From Schistosoma haematobium (Eukaryota; Platyhelminthes; Trematoda; Strigeidida; Schistosomatidae): a DNA stretch of 64,000 bases. The stretch lies in the NCBI RefSeq assembly GCF_000699445.3, contig NC_067196.1, positions 35,856,616-35,920,615 of the forward strand, read 5' to 3'. The translations under genes were made by a program, and so were the position numbers. The notes under the pieces are model-generated. The model made no database searches, was not told where the DNA came from, and saw only the letters and a list, made by a program, of their open reading frames with translations. Below, in pieces: positions 23,252 through 34,180 of this stretch. Position 1 is the first letter of the stretch; every line of letters starts with the position of its first letter.

Positions 23252-23823
23252 AAACTTTGTCTGGTACTGAAGTCTATCTTCTTTTATAGTCTTCGTGCAT
23301 ATGTTCCTGATATGTTTGTATTGCCTGTACGCACCGTTGTTTTCAGTTCGTATTCTGCCCGACAGCGCCTTTTGCGGCTCAGCAGACGAAGAGTGCGGTT
23401 CTTGATGGTTGTAGGTTGCTTGTAGCTATTAGGGAACGTTTGAAGAACTGACTGCTCTGTAGCACGTAAGAGCGTGTGCAGTAAGAATTACCGATGAACA
23501 TGCACATCAAGTTGAGGGTGAACTTTCCAGTCCATCTGTTGTAGATAGTCCTGTAGAACTGACACATTCAACAGTTTGAAATTGCAGCGCCTGTTGTTGG
23601 TGGGATATCTTAGCTCAGTTTCGCTGATAAAACTAAAAGCTATGACGGCGTGATCGCTTTTCCCCAGGGGAGCCAGGATTGAGAGGTTTTCAACTAGAAA
23701 TTCCTCGTTTGTAAGTACCCAGTCTCAGCGCGACGGCGTCTGACTGTTTCTACAATCAGTTGCCGACTCCACATTTTCGAATGATCCCAAATCCCCAATG
23801 AGGTTGGAGAACCGAGCTTCAGT

Positions 23824-24222
23824 TTAGTTTTTACCTCCAATATACGTAGGTTCCGCAAAATTGACTCTAGGTTGATTGAAGTCCCCTAGAATCAGGATAT
23901 GAGTGAATCCGAAACGCGTAGAGCGGGATAGTCCTTCCAGCATACGACTATCGTACTCGATGTCGGCAGTTAGCTCCTTGTAAATGACTCCGACTAGACA
24001 CCCCGATGTACTAGACAATCTTACAGAGCACCATATGGATTCCTCAAAATTGTTAAACTCGAGGTTATGAACTTGGTGTACCTCCAAGCAAGGTAGTATG
24101 TATACGGCTAATCCACCTCCAATTCCTGATTTTCTTGCGTTGCGAAACAAAGAAATCCCAGGTAATGCTAACTCCTGGTACCAGAATTGAGAAGATATCC
24201 GAAATTCAGATATTCCTGTCAA
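23824..24222 (-). pseudogene. CR1 endonuclease fragment
   Basis: 132-codon frame with GIGGGLAVYI, CSVRLSSTSGCLVGVIYKE and ILILGDFNQPRVNF, which are the central and C-terminal landmarks of apurinic-type endonucleases. The N-terminal catalytic part is out of frame upstream and the DHH end is lost. Confidence 0.75.
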
Positions 24223-24887
24223 ATGAACCTTATTAGCGTTGCTAAGTTCACGTAGCTCGCGGCGTTCATGTATAAACAGTTTATGCTTTCAATTTGAAAC
24301 GCGTGAGCTTCTTTCTGTTTGCCTGTATGAGCCTTACGTGAATGGACAGGTAGCCCACCTGTATAAGGTTTACCGAGTTGGTAGGCCCTGTCCTTTACAC
24401 GTTTTTTGTCATCAAAATAATCAGTAAGTGGAATGATCAGCTCCAACTTGCCTTTGTGCTTGGTCCTGGCTTCATATGGCCTGTCCGGGTGCTTGTGGAT
24501 TCCAGTTGACAACCGACGTCTGTTGGCACGAAATGCTTTCAGAGTTGCAGCCGCCATATGGGAAGATGAGAAGGTTATCTTCATTGGACGGGGTTTAGAA
24601 TCACCGTCCTTCTTGGCTAGTCTCGTCACATATTGAGTCAGTATGTTTTTGAGCCTCAAGGACTGTTTGATGAATTTCCATTCCCTGATGTCAGTTTTTG
24701 ATTGAGTAGGGTCCGTATTTTCCGGTACACCTTGCACAATTATATTTCTTCTGCGGAAAATCTTCTCGCGGGATTCTTTAGGGATGTTTCGGATGAGTTT
24801 GCGCTCAGAATACGGTTCGTCGGGCAGTGTTACTACGTTCCCATCGGATTTAAGTAAATGACTAGCTAGCATTCTTAAGTGTTGCAC
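24219..24887 (-). pseudogene. CR1 ORF1 middle/C-terminal part
   Basis: 222-codon frame with IIVQGVPENTDP, MKITFSSSHMAAATLKAFRA and a basic tail (TKHKGKLELI, DDKKRVKDRAYQ). The 'VQGVPE' plus 'RPRPMKI' style matches ORF1 proteins with an RRM-like fold in CR1-like elements. The relic copy at 47.0-47.5 kb aligns with it (FVQGVQE, MKMTFPSAKMLA). Confidence 0.65.
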
Positions 24888-25162
24888 GAAGTAGCCTCGA
24901 GTGATTTCGTTGCTTAGATTCCTTTCCCCGAGGGAGCCATGTGGCCATCAATGGCACTATTCTAGGAAGTTCAAACTTCGTGTTCAATTCTCTCCAGAGC
25001 ATCCTAATATTTTTGTCTTGCAAACTGAGAGGGAGGTCAGGTTCGTCTTTGGGATTCATAATTATGAGAGATTCATTACGAACCGTTATTGTTTTCTCAG
25101 GTTTCCCCGTGCGTTCAGGTTCACTATCTTGTTGTTTAGAGATCGAAGCACGTTTCTGATTC

Positions 25163-25582
25163 CTAGGCTCGTTGATGACCGGATGGACATTCTATTACCG
25201 TTGAATATATGGTGGTGCTGAGTTTCTGCATGTTATCATTAGTGCTAATGCATGTTCCATCGATAGTAGACCTGTCGATATCCTTATTCTTGTTTTCATT
25301 GCGCATTCTTGTTTGTCTATCCGTTTTGTGACTGTCCTTTTCCAAGTTTGCTGACAAATTATTCCACAGACCTGTCAATAGAACAATGATGTTACTCAGT
25401 AAAACTACAGCATCCGTGTTGCACGTAACAAATTCCCACTTATGATCCGACTCGCTGAATCTGTTATAAGCAGTTGCTGTGAGATCTGTACACGCTTCGT
25501 GGAACCAACCTTTGCAGTTATCGCACTGCATGTCAGATGTAACAGTAAATCGGCATCCATGTCGTTTGCATGAATTTTTCAT
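25163..25582 (-). pseudogene. CR1 ORF1 N-terminal part, PHD-like zinc segment
   Basis: 139-codon frame starting MKNSCKRHGC. The spacing C..C then CDNCKGWFHEAC is typical of PHD fingers found in ORF1 of CR1-like elements. The last cysteine pair is reduced to one Cys (FVTCNTD). It would bind nucleic acid or protein in the retroelement particle; here it is a relic. Confidence 0.65.
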
Positions 25583-25944
25583 GACTATATTGACGTAAAC
25601 TGTGTTATAGATGATAGCAAAAGCCTAAGACCGTAAAAAATACACTAAAATCACACTGAAAACGGGCAAAAATGGATAAAAACGGATGATATAAACCGAA
25701 CTAGCCTTTACGTGGAAAGCTAGAAAAACCGAAAAGTAAGCTGAGGCACAACCACAGTTAACTGATAAGTTGGGTGAAACTCGGAAAAAAGTAATCTATC
25801 GAACGTATAGCTTAGAATAGATTCTTTAGATCAGAAATGGTACTTTTGTTGCGTAAGAACACAGCAAAAGTTCGAGAAATGCAAATCACGTAAGGACTAA
25901 ACTTCCCGTTCGAAAAGCGCGCGTATAATACTCTTTTGTTTTAT

Positions 25945-27200
25945 TCCGTGTACTCGGCCTATGCCTTGGCTTTCTCTGTTCTCGTTCGACTGCTGTTCAT
26001 TCCTGCCTTCTCGCTTTTCCTCTCCTGAATACTACTCAAAGTTTTGATAGAGATCCACTCATTAGGTTTATGCTTATTTCTGCCCAAAACTTCTTGACAC
26101 GTTGAAGTTAGTGCTTCTTTGATCCATCTCCACTTCTGCTCCAACTTCACTTGGTAGATCTTGTGAGGCTTACAACATGTTGCTGAGAGAAATATCTTGA
26201 ATTGGTTGTTTGTCAGTATATCAGCAAAAGGGTTATTGAACCTTTGTAATGCTGTTTCTCCAGTTGTTCTGTGCTCCTTTAGCTTCAGTTTCATATGGGC
26301 AATCACCAAGTGGTGATCTGAAGCTATGTCATCTGCACTCCTGGTTCTCATGTCTTCCATTGACCTTCTCAATTTTTTATTGATGCAAATATGATCGATC
26401 TAGTACTCTACAGTTTGATCTGGTGAGACCCATGTAGCTTTGTGCATGGGTTTGTGTGGGGATTTTGTGCCGTCTATAACCATTCCATGATATTTTCATA
26501 CTCAATGTCGTCTCCCATCAGGATGGTCAGGTCTTTTCCTAGTCACTTTTTCACAGTCGATTGTGGTCTTTCTCGTCTTCATTGACATCATTGGTGGGTG
26601 TATAACACTAAATAACAGTCATTAGAACTCATTCCTCGATTGTTTTGAAGGATGCTTTGATGATTCTGGATCCATGAGATTCTCATCCTATAAGTACTTT
26701 ACATGTTTTTTGGAAAGCAGCAGGGCGACTCCCTGAGTGTGCTTACCATTCTCATTTTCGGGACCAAGGTACAGCAGGATCTCTCATGAATCTAACCTTT
26801 ACTGTCCGTCATAGATTTAATGTATTTCACTGATTATGATCAACGCTAAGTTGTAACCGCCCATTTCCGTAGCTATTTGATTGGTCCTTTCAGTTTCCTA
26901 TACCGTCCGAACATTCTGTATACCTACATTAATTGTTGCTGTGATTGTTAGAAGAGGCATCGTCCCCGTGACGTCCGAAGAATCTGGGCTTTCACCATGA
27001 GACGTCATAATTCTGAATGAGGATCCTTAAGCTACCTGAACAGAGTTTAAATGCTTAAAGTTGTTTATTCTGGTTAGCGTTTTTTAAGAACGCCGTTTTC
27101 TACAGGATGTGGTTGCCACGCCCAACCTTCATCATTTACCTAGGCTTGGGTCCAGCAGTAACCCCAGGAAAGCTACAACCGGAGCTTTTCAGTGCATATA
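25945..27200 (-). mobile_element. RTE lineage B, 5' half (3'-truncated)
   Basis: Minus-strand 26372-25959 encodes RRSMEDMRTRSADDIASDHH then LVIAHMKLKLKEHRTTGETA and ALTSTCQEVLGRNKHK, the endonuclease C-terminus (SDHH catalytic box) and the linker before RT. Upstream (to 27200), a 5' leader like that at 37.87-38.04 kb is recognisable (GTTGGGCGTGG, AACGCTAACCAGAA). The RT is absent. Loss of the 3' half is unusual for a target-primed element and points to later deletion. Confidence 0.75.
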
Positions 27201-29515
27201 TGTCCATATATCTTGTTATTCGTTTATCTGGATATATAAATTGAGTAACTAGATTACTTTGGTTCAGATCAGTAGTTCAAATCACACGCATTCACTACTC
27301 CTTCAAATTCATAAACTATGTATATCCAAATAATATCCCATATTTGACTTTTAATACTGACTTGCATTAACATCCAAAGTCAGCGTAGATACACAAAATT
27401 AATTATATCAGATCTTTAGAAGCACGACTAGCTTTGTAAATGAAACTCAAAAATACAGATCCTGAATATGATCATGGGCAGAGATATGGTTATCACTGTC
27501 TTTCTTTGGGATTACGTGTTTTTGTAAGCTTTTATTAATTGGTGTAGTATGTGTTATTGTTATGACGGGATGAAAAGTCAAAATTAGATTGACTACTCAT
27601 TATCATTTTTATTCAACATTAATTCCGTTTAATTCAATTTAATGATTACTCAGTATAGTATTTGTTTCCTTTTCCCATATGACATACGATATCCTTGCGT
27701 GAAATAATTTTCATATATGTGATTTATTCTGAATATTATCCAAAAAGGAGTGTACAAATTAGTGTATTTCCGACTAGACTGATTGTTCGTGCCTCTGGCT
27801 GCTTGCGGAATATATTTCCCCGTTCGAACTTGGACTTCTCTTTCTAGTTAGCGGGGCTGGGATGCATCAAAATAGTTTGCTTATTTGTCTTTGGTCGCAG
27901 AGTCTTTGTTCCGTTCGCAGACTAGGTGAACTCGTAATCACTCCAAACATAGCAGCTATCAGAAATTATTTTTATTTAGTCAAATCATATTTGTTAATCC
28001 TGGAGTACAAAATGTGCATTTCGTTTTGGAAATTCAGACTCCAGCTTGAAAGAACCATTATTTGACAAAATTGTAAAATGTGCAATCGTTCATGAATAAA
28101 CAATCCTCACCATCAGAATTTCATTGATAGTTAGTCGATGAATTGTTTAACGCACTAAAAAAGGCGGAAGTAGCAATGTCAAATGGCATAAACGAACTAG
28201 TAATTTCCAGGTCTGTCCAAAATATACTCTAGTAGTCACAAATGGACTGGCACTTAAGTAAGAAATAAGACCGTATGCATTTGTGAATATATTGTATTAA
28301 AATTAGAATTACGCGTGCAAAAATTTACAAACCAGTCATCATTATATGAAAACATTACTAATAAGGTTGGAACAGTTATTTAAAAGAAAACAACTATGTT
28401 CAAGGTTAACATTTAAAATATTCTACTTATCATATTGATAATCATAAATTAAACACTGCCTTTTTATTAATTAAACTTCTCACTTAAATGAATTTACGAA
28501 GAAATGGAATTCAATGTATTTAGTGAAGTAGATTACTTTTACATTTATCTTTATTTGCTTAGAGTCTTCATTTGTAATCTATTCTTCTTTATTAGGTTGT
28601 CAACATAATTGGAACTTTATATTTATGTGCTTGAAGAATTTCTGAGTATTAGATTAATATTCTATCAGTCCACTCTGAATGTTCAAGCTTGATTCATATG
28701 AATTCAGTATGCTGCCAAATAAGATAAAATCCTTTATTTCAAAGTACATGTCTGCTTTATCATCATTAATTTGTAGGTATTATCTGTAACATTCATTAAC
28801 AGATTTTAGATAATTATTTGTCTACTGGATAAAGATATTCCTGAGAAAAAAATTAACTTTCTGGTAAATGAAAACAACTTTTAAAAAAGTTTATTACTCA
28901 AATTTCTGGAGGAAATCTCACTGAAGTTCAGTGTAACGTGATTACCAAACCTAACTCTAAACAATGTTGAAATTTCATCCAACATAATTCGAAAAACTAA
29001 TAAAATTAAATTATGATTCATTGAACCATTACATATTTATATTCTGATGGAATTAGATAAAGTAATTCGAACATGTTACCTATGAGTTAGTGATTTTTTG
29101 AGATACATCAATGATGAGTTTAAAAAATACATGACTAAATAATTTTTTTTAAAATCAGGAAATACACGTTTTCTAATGAAAGAGAAAATGAACGGTCCCG
29201 TTATGTCCCGAAAAACATAATGAATGGTAACTTTTGAGATCCATTTATGGGCCAATAATGTGCGTATATTTTTATCGTATAATTGTCAAATAACTACACT
29301 ACAAATATTCATGTCCCTCTTATTATGAGCTTTATTTTGACCTATGAACTATTATTATACGATTTACCATTCTTGAATTATGCCCTGTCTATTAATTACT
29401 ACCTCCCTCATTTACAGCCACATTTGGCAAATTCTTGTACAAATGTTTCATATTTTATGGTACGATGTGGTTTGTCTGGTTGGTATATAAAAACAGTATG
29501 CTTGAAATAAATGAT
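27201..29515. other. AT-rich intergenic stretch, nothing recognised
   Basis: No gene, RNA or repeat that I can support. Confidence 0.45.
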
Positions 29516-29715
29516 TCGTATCGAAGAGGCTGAGACTGGTGTTCTGGACTTAACTGGCTGGATTAGGCAGAATACAGGACCGATAGGTACTCTAGACTGC
29601 TCGTACGGGTTTTACCCGTCATTGGTCTGATCGATAATTCACTGTTCTCTAATTGGCGGTACCATTACGTTATACATTAGCAGGGCAATCAGGCCACAAG
29701 TTATAACAGGTCCTT
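29516..29715. repeat. GC-richer island, probable unclassified repeat
   Basis: About 200 bp (GGCTGAGACTGGTGTTCTGG through AGGCCACAAGTTATAACAGG) is clearly GC-richer than its flanks and has no open frame. Such islands in this genome are usually repeat pieces. No family assigned. Confidence 0.35.
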
Positions 29716-29975
29716 ACACTTTAATTTTCTTAATTTGAATGTTCTTGTATGGAACTGACATAATCAAAATATAATGTTTAGAACTTACAAAACTTAAAGT
29801 TTAAATCATGGCACAACAATTCTAAATGACTACTGAAGAATAGTGTTTTTTACATCTTTTATAAAAAAGGTTTGGTCAATACGCAGAAGTTATCAAAAAT
29901 TTGGTTCTTGGTTAACAGTAAATATAGAATCTCAAATGCACTACATTATTTTGTTGTCAACAAATTCATTCTAAT

Positions 29976-30279
29976 TGTTGCGACCCCTACTTGATTACGG
30001 CAGTATATGATATACAACTAACGGCACTCGGACGTATAGAACCCCAAAGTCGCAGATCAGAAGACGGGAGAAACAGGAGAAGTGATCATTGAGTAAGAAA
30101 TCAAATCCGTAAGGAAAGCATGGGTTTTTGTAGTTATTAGTATTGGTTGTAACATCAATATTACAGCCTCCACAAGGAGGCATCCCGGAAAGTTCTATCA
30201 GGTTTTAATTGGATAGAACCTCTTTGGCTCTTTTAAAACCTCTAGAGGCCTCGTCGTGCTTCTCGAAGCCGTCCCAACA
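29976..30279. repeat. Solo LTR with 5-bp target-site duplication
   Basis: 304 bp starting TGTTGCGACCCC and ending CGTCCCAACA, so the ends are TGTTG/CAACA inverted repeats in the standard TG..CA form. The flanking pentamers are identical: CTAAT at 29971-29975 and CTAAT at 30280-30284. There is no internal coding region. A 5-bp duplication fits a Gypsy or BEL type LTR retrotransposon that recombined down to one LTR. Confidence 0.85.
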
Positions 30280-30533
30280 CTAATATACAAATTTAAAAAA
30301 GTAACATTTGTAAAATTTATTTTTGTGAACTGCAAATTTTCCTTATTATTCGTTTAAAAGTGGAAAAAACATTTTCATTTAGTATCAAAGAAAGGCTTAA
30401 TAAAGTATTAATCAATAAGGAGAAGCACTTAGAGAACACTGAAATGCTACTCGATTATATACACGTACATTAGAAAACAACCATAGAAAAGACAACCAAT
30501 ATTAACAAATAAATTTAGAAATTTCACTAGTTG

Positions 30534-30760
30534 AAATGATGAGTCAATTGAAGCTGGACCACCATGGAAAACCTGGAAGCACTGGACGGCCGTTTCGCTC
30601 TAGTATGGGACTCCTCAGCAGTGCGCATCCACGATCCGGCCTTCCGAGACATTCGAACCCAGGACCTATCAGTCTCGCGCACGAGCGATCCACGAAGTTG
30701 TGCCACCGTACACCATTGTCTTCAGTGAGTTGATATCTCACAACAGACCTTGTTGAACTC
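30534..30760 (-). mobile_element. Sm-alpha-like SINE, minus orientation
   Basis: On the minus strand: tRNA-like head (CTCGTGCGCGAGACTGATAG, then GGTCCTGGGTTCGAATG), a hammerhead region (30624-30579) and the tail TCCAGGTTTTCCATGGTGGT. Stem I (GCACTG/CAGTGC), CTGAGGA and GAAA are kept, but stem II is weakened (GTCC against GAGC), so cleavage is doubtful. Confidence 0.85.
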
Positions 30761-30899
30761 CACTAATAACGGCTTCTCACTAGAACTCCAGGAGTCTCTT
30801 GAAGTCAGTCACTAGTGAACAGATGATTATTATCAAAAGGGGTTTCGTGGAGATTTGTTTCTGATAACAATCATCTGCTCACTAGTGACTGATTTCAAG

Positions 30900-31165
30900 A
30901 GACAATGGTGTACGGTGGCGCAATTTCGTGGATTGTTTGAAGTTAGACATTAACACTGTTGGATGCCGGCCGGCTCAGTGGTCTAATGGTCAAGCGCTCG
31001 CACGCGAGACCGATAGGTCCTTGATCCGAATCTTGCGGGGGTGGGATCATGGATGCGCCCATACTAGGACGAAATGGCCGTCCAGTGCTTCCAGGTTTTC
31101 CATGGTGGTCTAGCTTCAAATGACTCATGATTTCAACTAGTAAAATTCCTAAAATCTCCACAAAA
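30900..31165 (+). mobile_element. Sm-alpha-like SINE, plus orientation, hammerhead deleted
   Basis: Head GGCTCAGTGGTCTAATGGTC (A box) and GGTCCTTGATCCGAATCTTG (B box) are clear, followed by GGATGCGCCCATACTAGGACG. The segment with stem I and CTGANGA is missing between GCGC and CCATAC, so the ribozyme is lost while the rest of the element is well kept. Confidence 0.85.
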
Positions 31166-32043
31166 CCTCTTCTGAAAATAAATTTAGGCAAAAATGAAAC
31201 AAATGAAATTGTCTTAAGCTGTTTAAATTGATCTTCGTTATTTGAACTAATCAGTGAAGGAGTGGAAAAAAGAACCCATTGCTCGAGCGAATTTTGAAGA
31301 AGAAGAAGGCATATTCGACCTTTCAAAAGCTTGAAGGTAAACTAAACAGACTGTCAGTTCGGTCGGTTTCGTTCACATCAAGGATGACTCGAAGATCGAA
31401 ACTTGACTAGAGATTGCTTGGATTTAGAGTAGTATAAATTTTGAATAATTTATCCCCTCTCCGTTAAAAAGATGAAGGACATATTAATAAAGTTAAAAAG
31501 AATCAACTGCAGTTAGAGAAAAAACTTGAGACAAAAGTGAAATATAACATCTCGGGAAAAGCTATTATTTTGATTGCATTTGTTCTAGAAAACGTGATAT
31601 CCTCATATACAGTTAAAAATATGCTTGCGATCGATAAAACATCAACATTCCTCAATAATAATTCTCAAACCATGTTGTTAGGTATGACTAGTGGCAGAAT
31701 AAGGACAAATTTCGGCAGTCCAGTTCTTTTCGAATTTTGAATGATATCGCCTCTCAAGCAAGATTATTATTATTATTATATGTATCAAACGATCCTTTTG
31801 GAAAATCGTTAACTTACTGTTTATTTACTTACTGATAATAAACAATAAAAATTTAATTTAAGAAAAGAAATAAATCACACACTAGTGGGAATTTATTCTC
31901 TATCCAACCATGGAGTTTAACCTTTATTAATAAAACTAGGTACTATCCGTTGTTATAGTTACCAAATGTTGTTATTAGGCGCTTTAACCAACCGGATTAC
32001 AGATATGAAATAAAAAGCAGGTGAGAATGCGCATCAGCCTTGG
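31166..32043. other. Upstream region of the four-helix gene
   Basis: AT-rich. An open frame at 31537-31740 begins at GTG, lacks an ATG and is not called. An ATT microsatellite lies near 31766-31781. Confidence 0.4.
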
Positions 32044-32061
32044 TATATATATATATATATT
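32044..32061 (+). promoter_or_regulatory. TA-repeat, possible TATA region of the four-helix gene
   Basis: Nine TA units end about 70 bp before the ATG at 32132. It could act as a TATA box, but it may be only a microsatellite. Confidence 0.3.
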
Positions 32062-32131
32062 GTAGGAAAAGCTCAGTGTGAAAAATCCAAGGCTTATACT
32101 ATCATCTTAAAATCAAGAACACTGAAGACAA

Positions 32132-32776
32132 ATGGAAAATATACCCAAGAACCCAAAAACCACCTTTTTCTTATTCGAGCTGCTATCAACAATTTGTTCA
32201 ATGTTAATAATAATTGCCATTGTGATCTGTGAATTATACACATATAACATAAGAATTGTCCCACTGACATTTTATGCAGGTTACTGGACAAGTCCATTTA
32301 TCTTATTTACTGCCGTAATTTATTCTATTGAAAAAAGTAGACAAGATGGAAAATTTTACAAACTAGCCATATCCTTCGCTTTATTCAGCCTGCTTGTATG
32401 TTTAATCGGTATTATGCTCTCGTTATTTACAATATATTGGATTATTGACATAATAGATGCACAAGTTTATTATGAATATCGGGTAGAAATCATTGTTCAA
32501 ACTGCATTGCTTATTTTGGCTAGTGGAATATGTCTAATGGATGTTTTCTCATTGACATGTTGTTGCTGTTCAAATGTTTCAACCGTATCAAAAGACACAA
32601 TTACTCACCAAAATAATTTGAGAACTCATTCGAAAAATACACAACAATTACCAACTCAAATTACTAATGTCACAGATCCTTTACAACTACATTCTTACCC
32701 CCAAGGATATCAAGTAAACCAAGGTTATGATCAGAATTATAGTCAACCTAATAACTTCCCACCACCTTATAGTTAA
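32132..32776 (+). CDS. Intronless four-helix membrane protein with CCCC cluster and PPPY tail
   Basis: 214 aa in one open frame, ATG to TAG. Four hydrophobic helices are visible: about residues 12-36, 50-66, 75-105 and 121-146. The N-terminus is short. The fourth helix ends in a TCCCCS cluster, a likely S-palmitoylation site. The tail (about 150-214) is polar, rich in Gln, Asn, Tyr and Pro, and ends NNFPPPYS, where PPPY is a classic WW-domain ligand. The layout resembles MARVEL- or MS4A-type small membrane proteins, but I recognise no family signature. The even codon use, the length and the AATAAA at 33004 support a real gene. Function unknown; a role in membrane trafficking or ubiquitin-ligase recruitment through PPxY is inference. 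Confidence 0.7.
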   Translation: MENIPKNPKTTFFLFELLSTICSMLIIIAIVICELYTYNIRIVPLTFYAGYWTSPFILFTAVIYSIEKSRQDGKFYKLAISFALFSLLVCLIGIMLSLFTIYWIIDIIDAQVYYEYRVEIIVQTALLILASGICLMDVFSLTCCCCSNVSTVSKDTITHQNNLRTHSKNTQQLPTQITNVTDPLQLHSYPQGYQVNQGYDQNYSQPNNFPPPYS

Positions 32777-33003
32777 TAGCAGGAACCTTAAAATACATTC
32801 AGCTATAAAATTCTTTACTGTAAAGTAGAAATTCCACGTGAAGTGGCTTTGAAAATTAATACACCTGTCATCGATACTAACTACAAACCTGCACCTCAAC
32901 ATTTGGTATAAAAGAAATTCCCACTCATTCTAATCACTTGTAAAGTAAAATGCTCATTTCCTTTCAGATTCTGGTTTTATTTACATAGAAATAGTGAGCC
33001 CCG

Positions 33004-33009
33004 AATAAA
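33004..33009 (+). terminator. Candidate poly(A) signal of the four-helix gene
   Basis: AATAAA 228 bp after the stop codon, the first such hexamer downstream. Confidence 0.4.
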
Positions 33010-34180
33010 ATGAGGCGATTTATGAAAAAATACTGCACAGACTTGTGTTTGACGAATGATCTCCATTTTACATAATTGCAGTGTAGCCTTTTGAAAGTTA
33101 ACGAAACCAAATGTAACTTAAGTAACCCACAACAAATACATACACATTCCGCACGAGATGCCGATACTTCCATCCTTTCCAAACGGAGTTAATTTCGGAA
33201 CCGAGACTAAATGACTGAAAACCAAACACCTTAAGCACTAGACTATTACCAACCATTGTCGGTTACTCGAATAATCCTAAGTACTTTGTGTTTCAATAAT
33301 GACAGTGATGCTTTTTGTTTCTGTAGACTATTCGATTTGATTTCTTTGAAGCGTCGGTTTTGTTTTATTACAAGATGTTTATTATGCATACAACAGTTAC
33401 AGTTACGATACAGACGCCTCAATTTTAAATGTTTCAGGTCTCAACATTCAGACCAACTATTAACACCAAACACTCCCCATTGTCTTAACTGACTTATAAA
33501 TACCATAAATACGACAGCGAGCTATCAGAGAGCAGCAAAAATGTAAAGGAGTGATTTAGTTATGTTCGCTAGCCAAAACAGCTGATCAAATAATATCGCG
33601 AATTATATACACATAGTATATTACTGACTAATTACCGAAAATTATATGCAATTAAATTTAACCATTGATGAGATATTTAAGACGACATATACCTCAATAT
33701 CAGATTTGTCCGCTGTTAATTAGTGGTTGGTGCATGAATAGAACTTCACTCGCAAAATACTTCCTCCCTGAGTCCAATAATATCAATCTGTGATCTGCTG
33801 TGACAAGTAACAGATTTTTTATAGTCATAACAACTAGCTATACAAGTAGCAGTATTAGCATTTCACAAAGTTACAACACAAATAATTAAACCCTTTTCGA
33901 GACATTACTGTTCAATAACACAATGGGGCTATTTTATTTATTACTTTGTGCTTAGCTTCTGGGGACATATTAAAGGTTCCAATTTACAATTTACCTTAAA
34001 CAAGTATGTGACCTACACTTTGTATGATCGACTATAAGCTTAAAAAAGTAGGCTTTTAATTAAAACTTTTAATCGACTAAAAGTAACTAAGTTAGAACGA
34101 CAACTTCATAACAAGCCACGCTATGTGCGCCCATAATCCAAATCAAACTAAAAGGACGTAATGCCTGAGGATACCGAATA
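33010..34180. other. Intergenic stretch, nothing recognised
   Basis: AT-rich, no supportable gene. The open frame at 33256-33492 is without features of known families. Confidence 0.45.

Larger units (their letters stand above)
21475..25880 (-). mobile_element. CR1-clade retrotransposon, most complete copy (copy 2)
   Basis: Read 5' to 3' on the minus strand: 5' UTR (25880-25583), ORF1 with a PHD-like zinc segment (25582-25163), a basic ORF1 region (24887-24219), an endonuclease piece (24222-23824), the RT palm (23251-22250), the RT thumb (22304-21682) and a 3' UTR. About 4.4 kb, close to a full-length unit. Several frameshifts and stops separate the parts. The clade call rests on RT style and on the PHD-type ORF1, resembling schistosome SR1/Perere elements as I remember them. 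Confidence 0.82.
30534..31165. repeat. Inverted pair of SINEs forming a ~630-bp palindrome
   Basis: The minus-oriented SINE (30534-30760) and plus-oriented SINE (30900-31165) share a tail, body and head in mirror order. The arms meet around 30790-30900, where TCACTAGTGAACAGATGATT and AATCATCTGCTCACTAGTGA are near reverse complements around a spacer of about 40 nt. Confidence 0.85.

Noticed and set aside
29995..30183. 62-codon minus-strand frame
   Set aside because: Entirely inside the solo LTR.
31537..31740. 67-codon frame with a signal-peptide-like start
   Set aside because: Begins with GTG, no ATG upstream in frame before a stop, no splice evidence.
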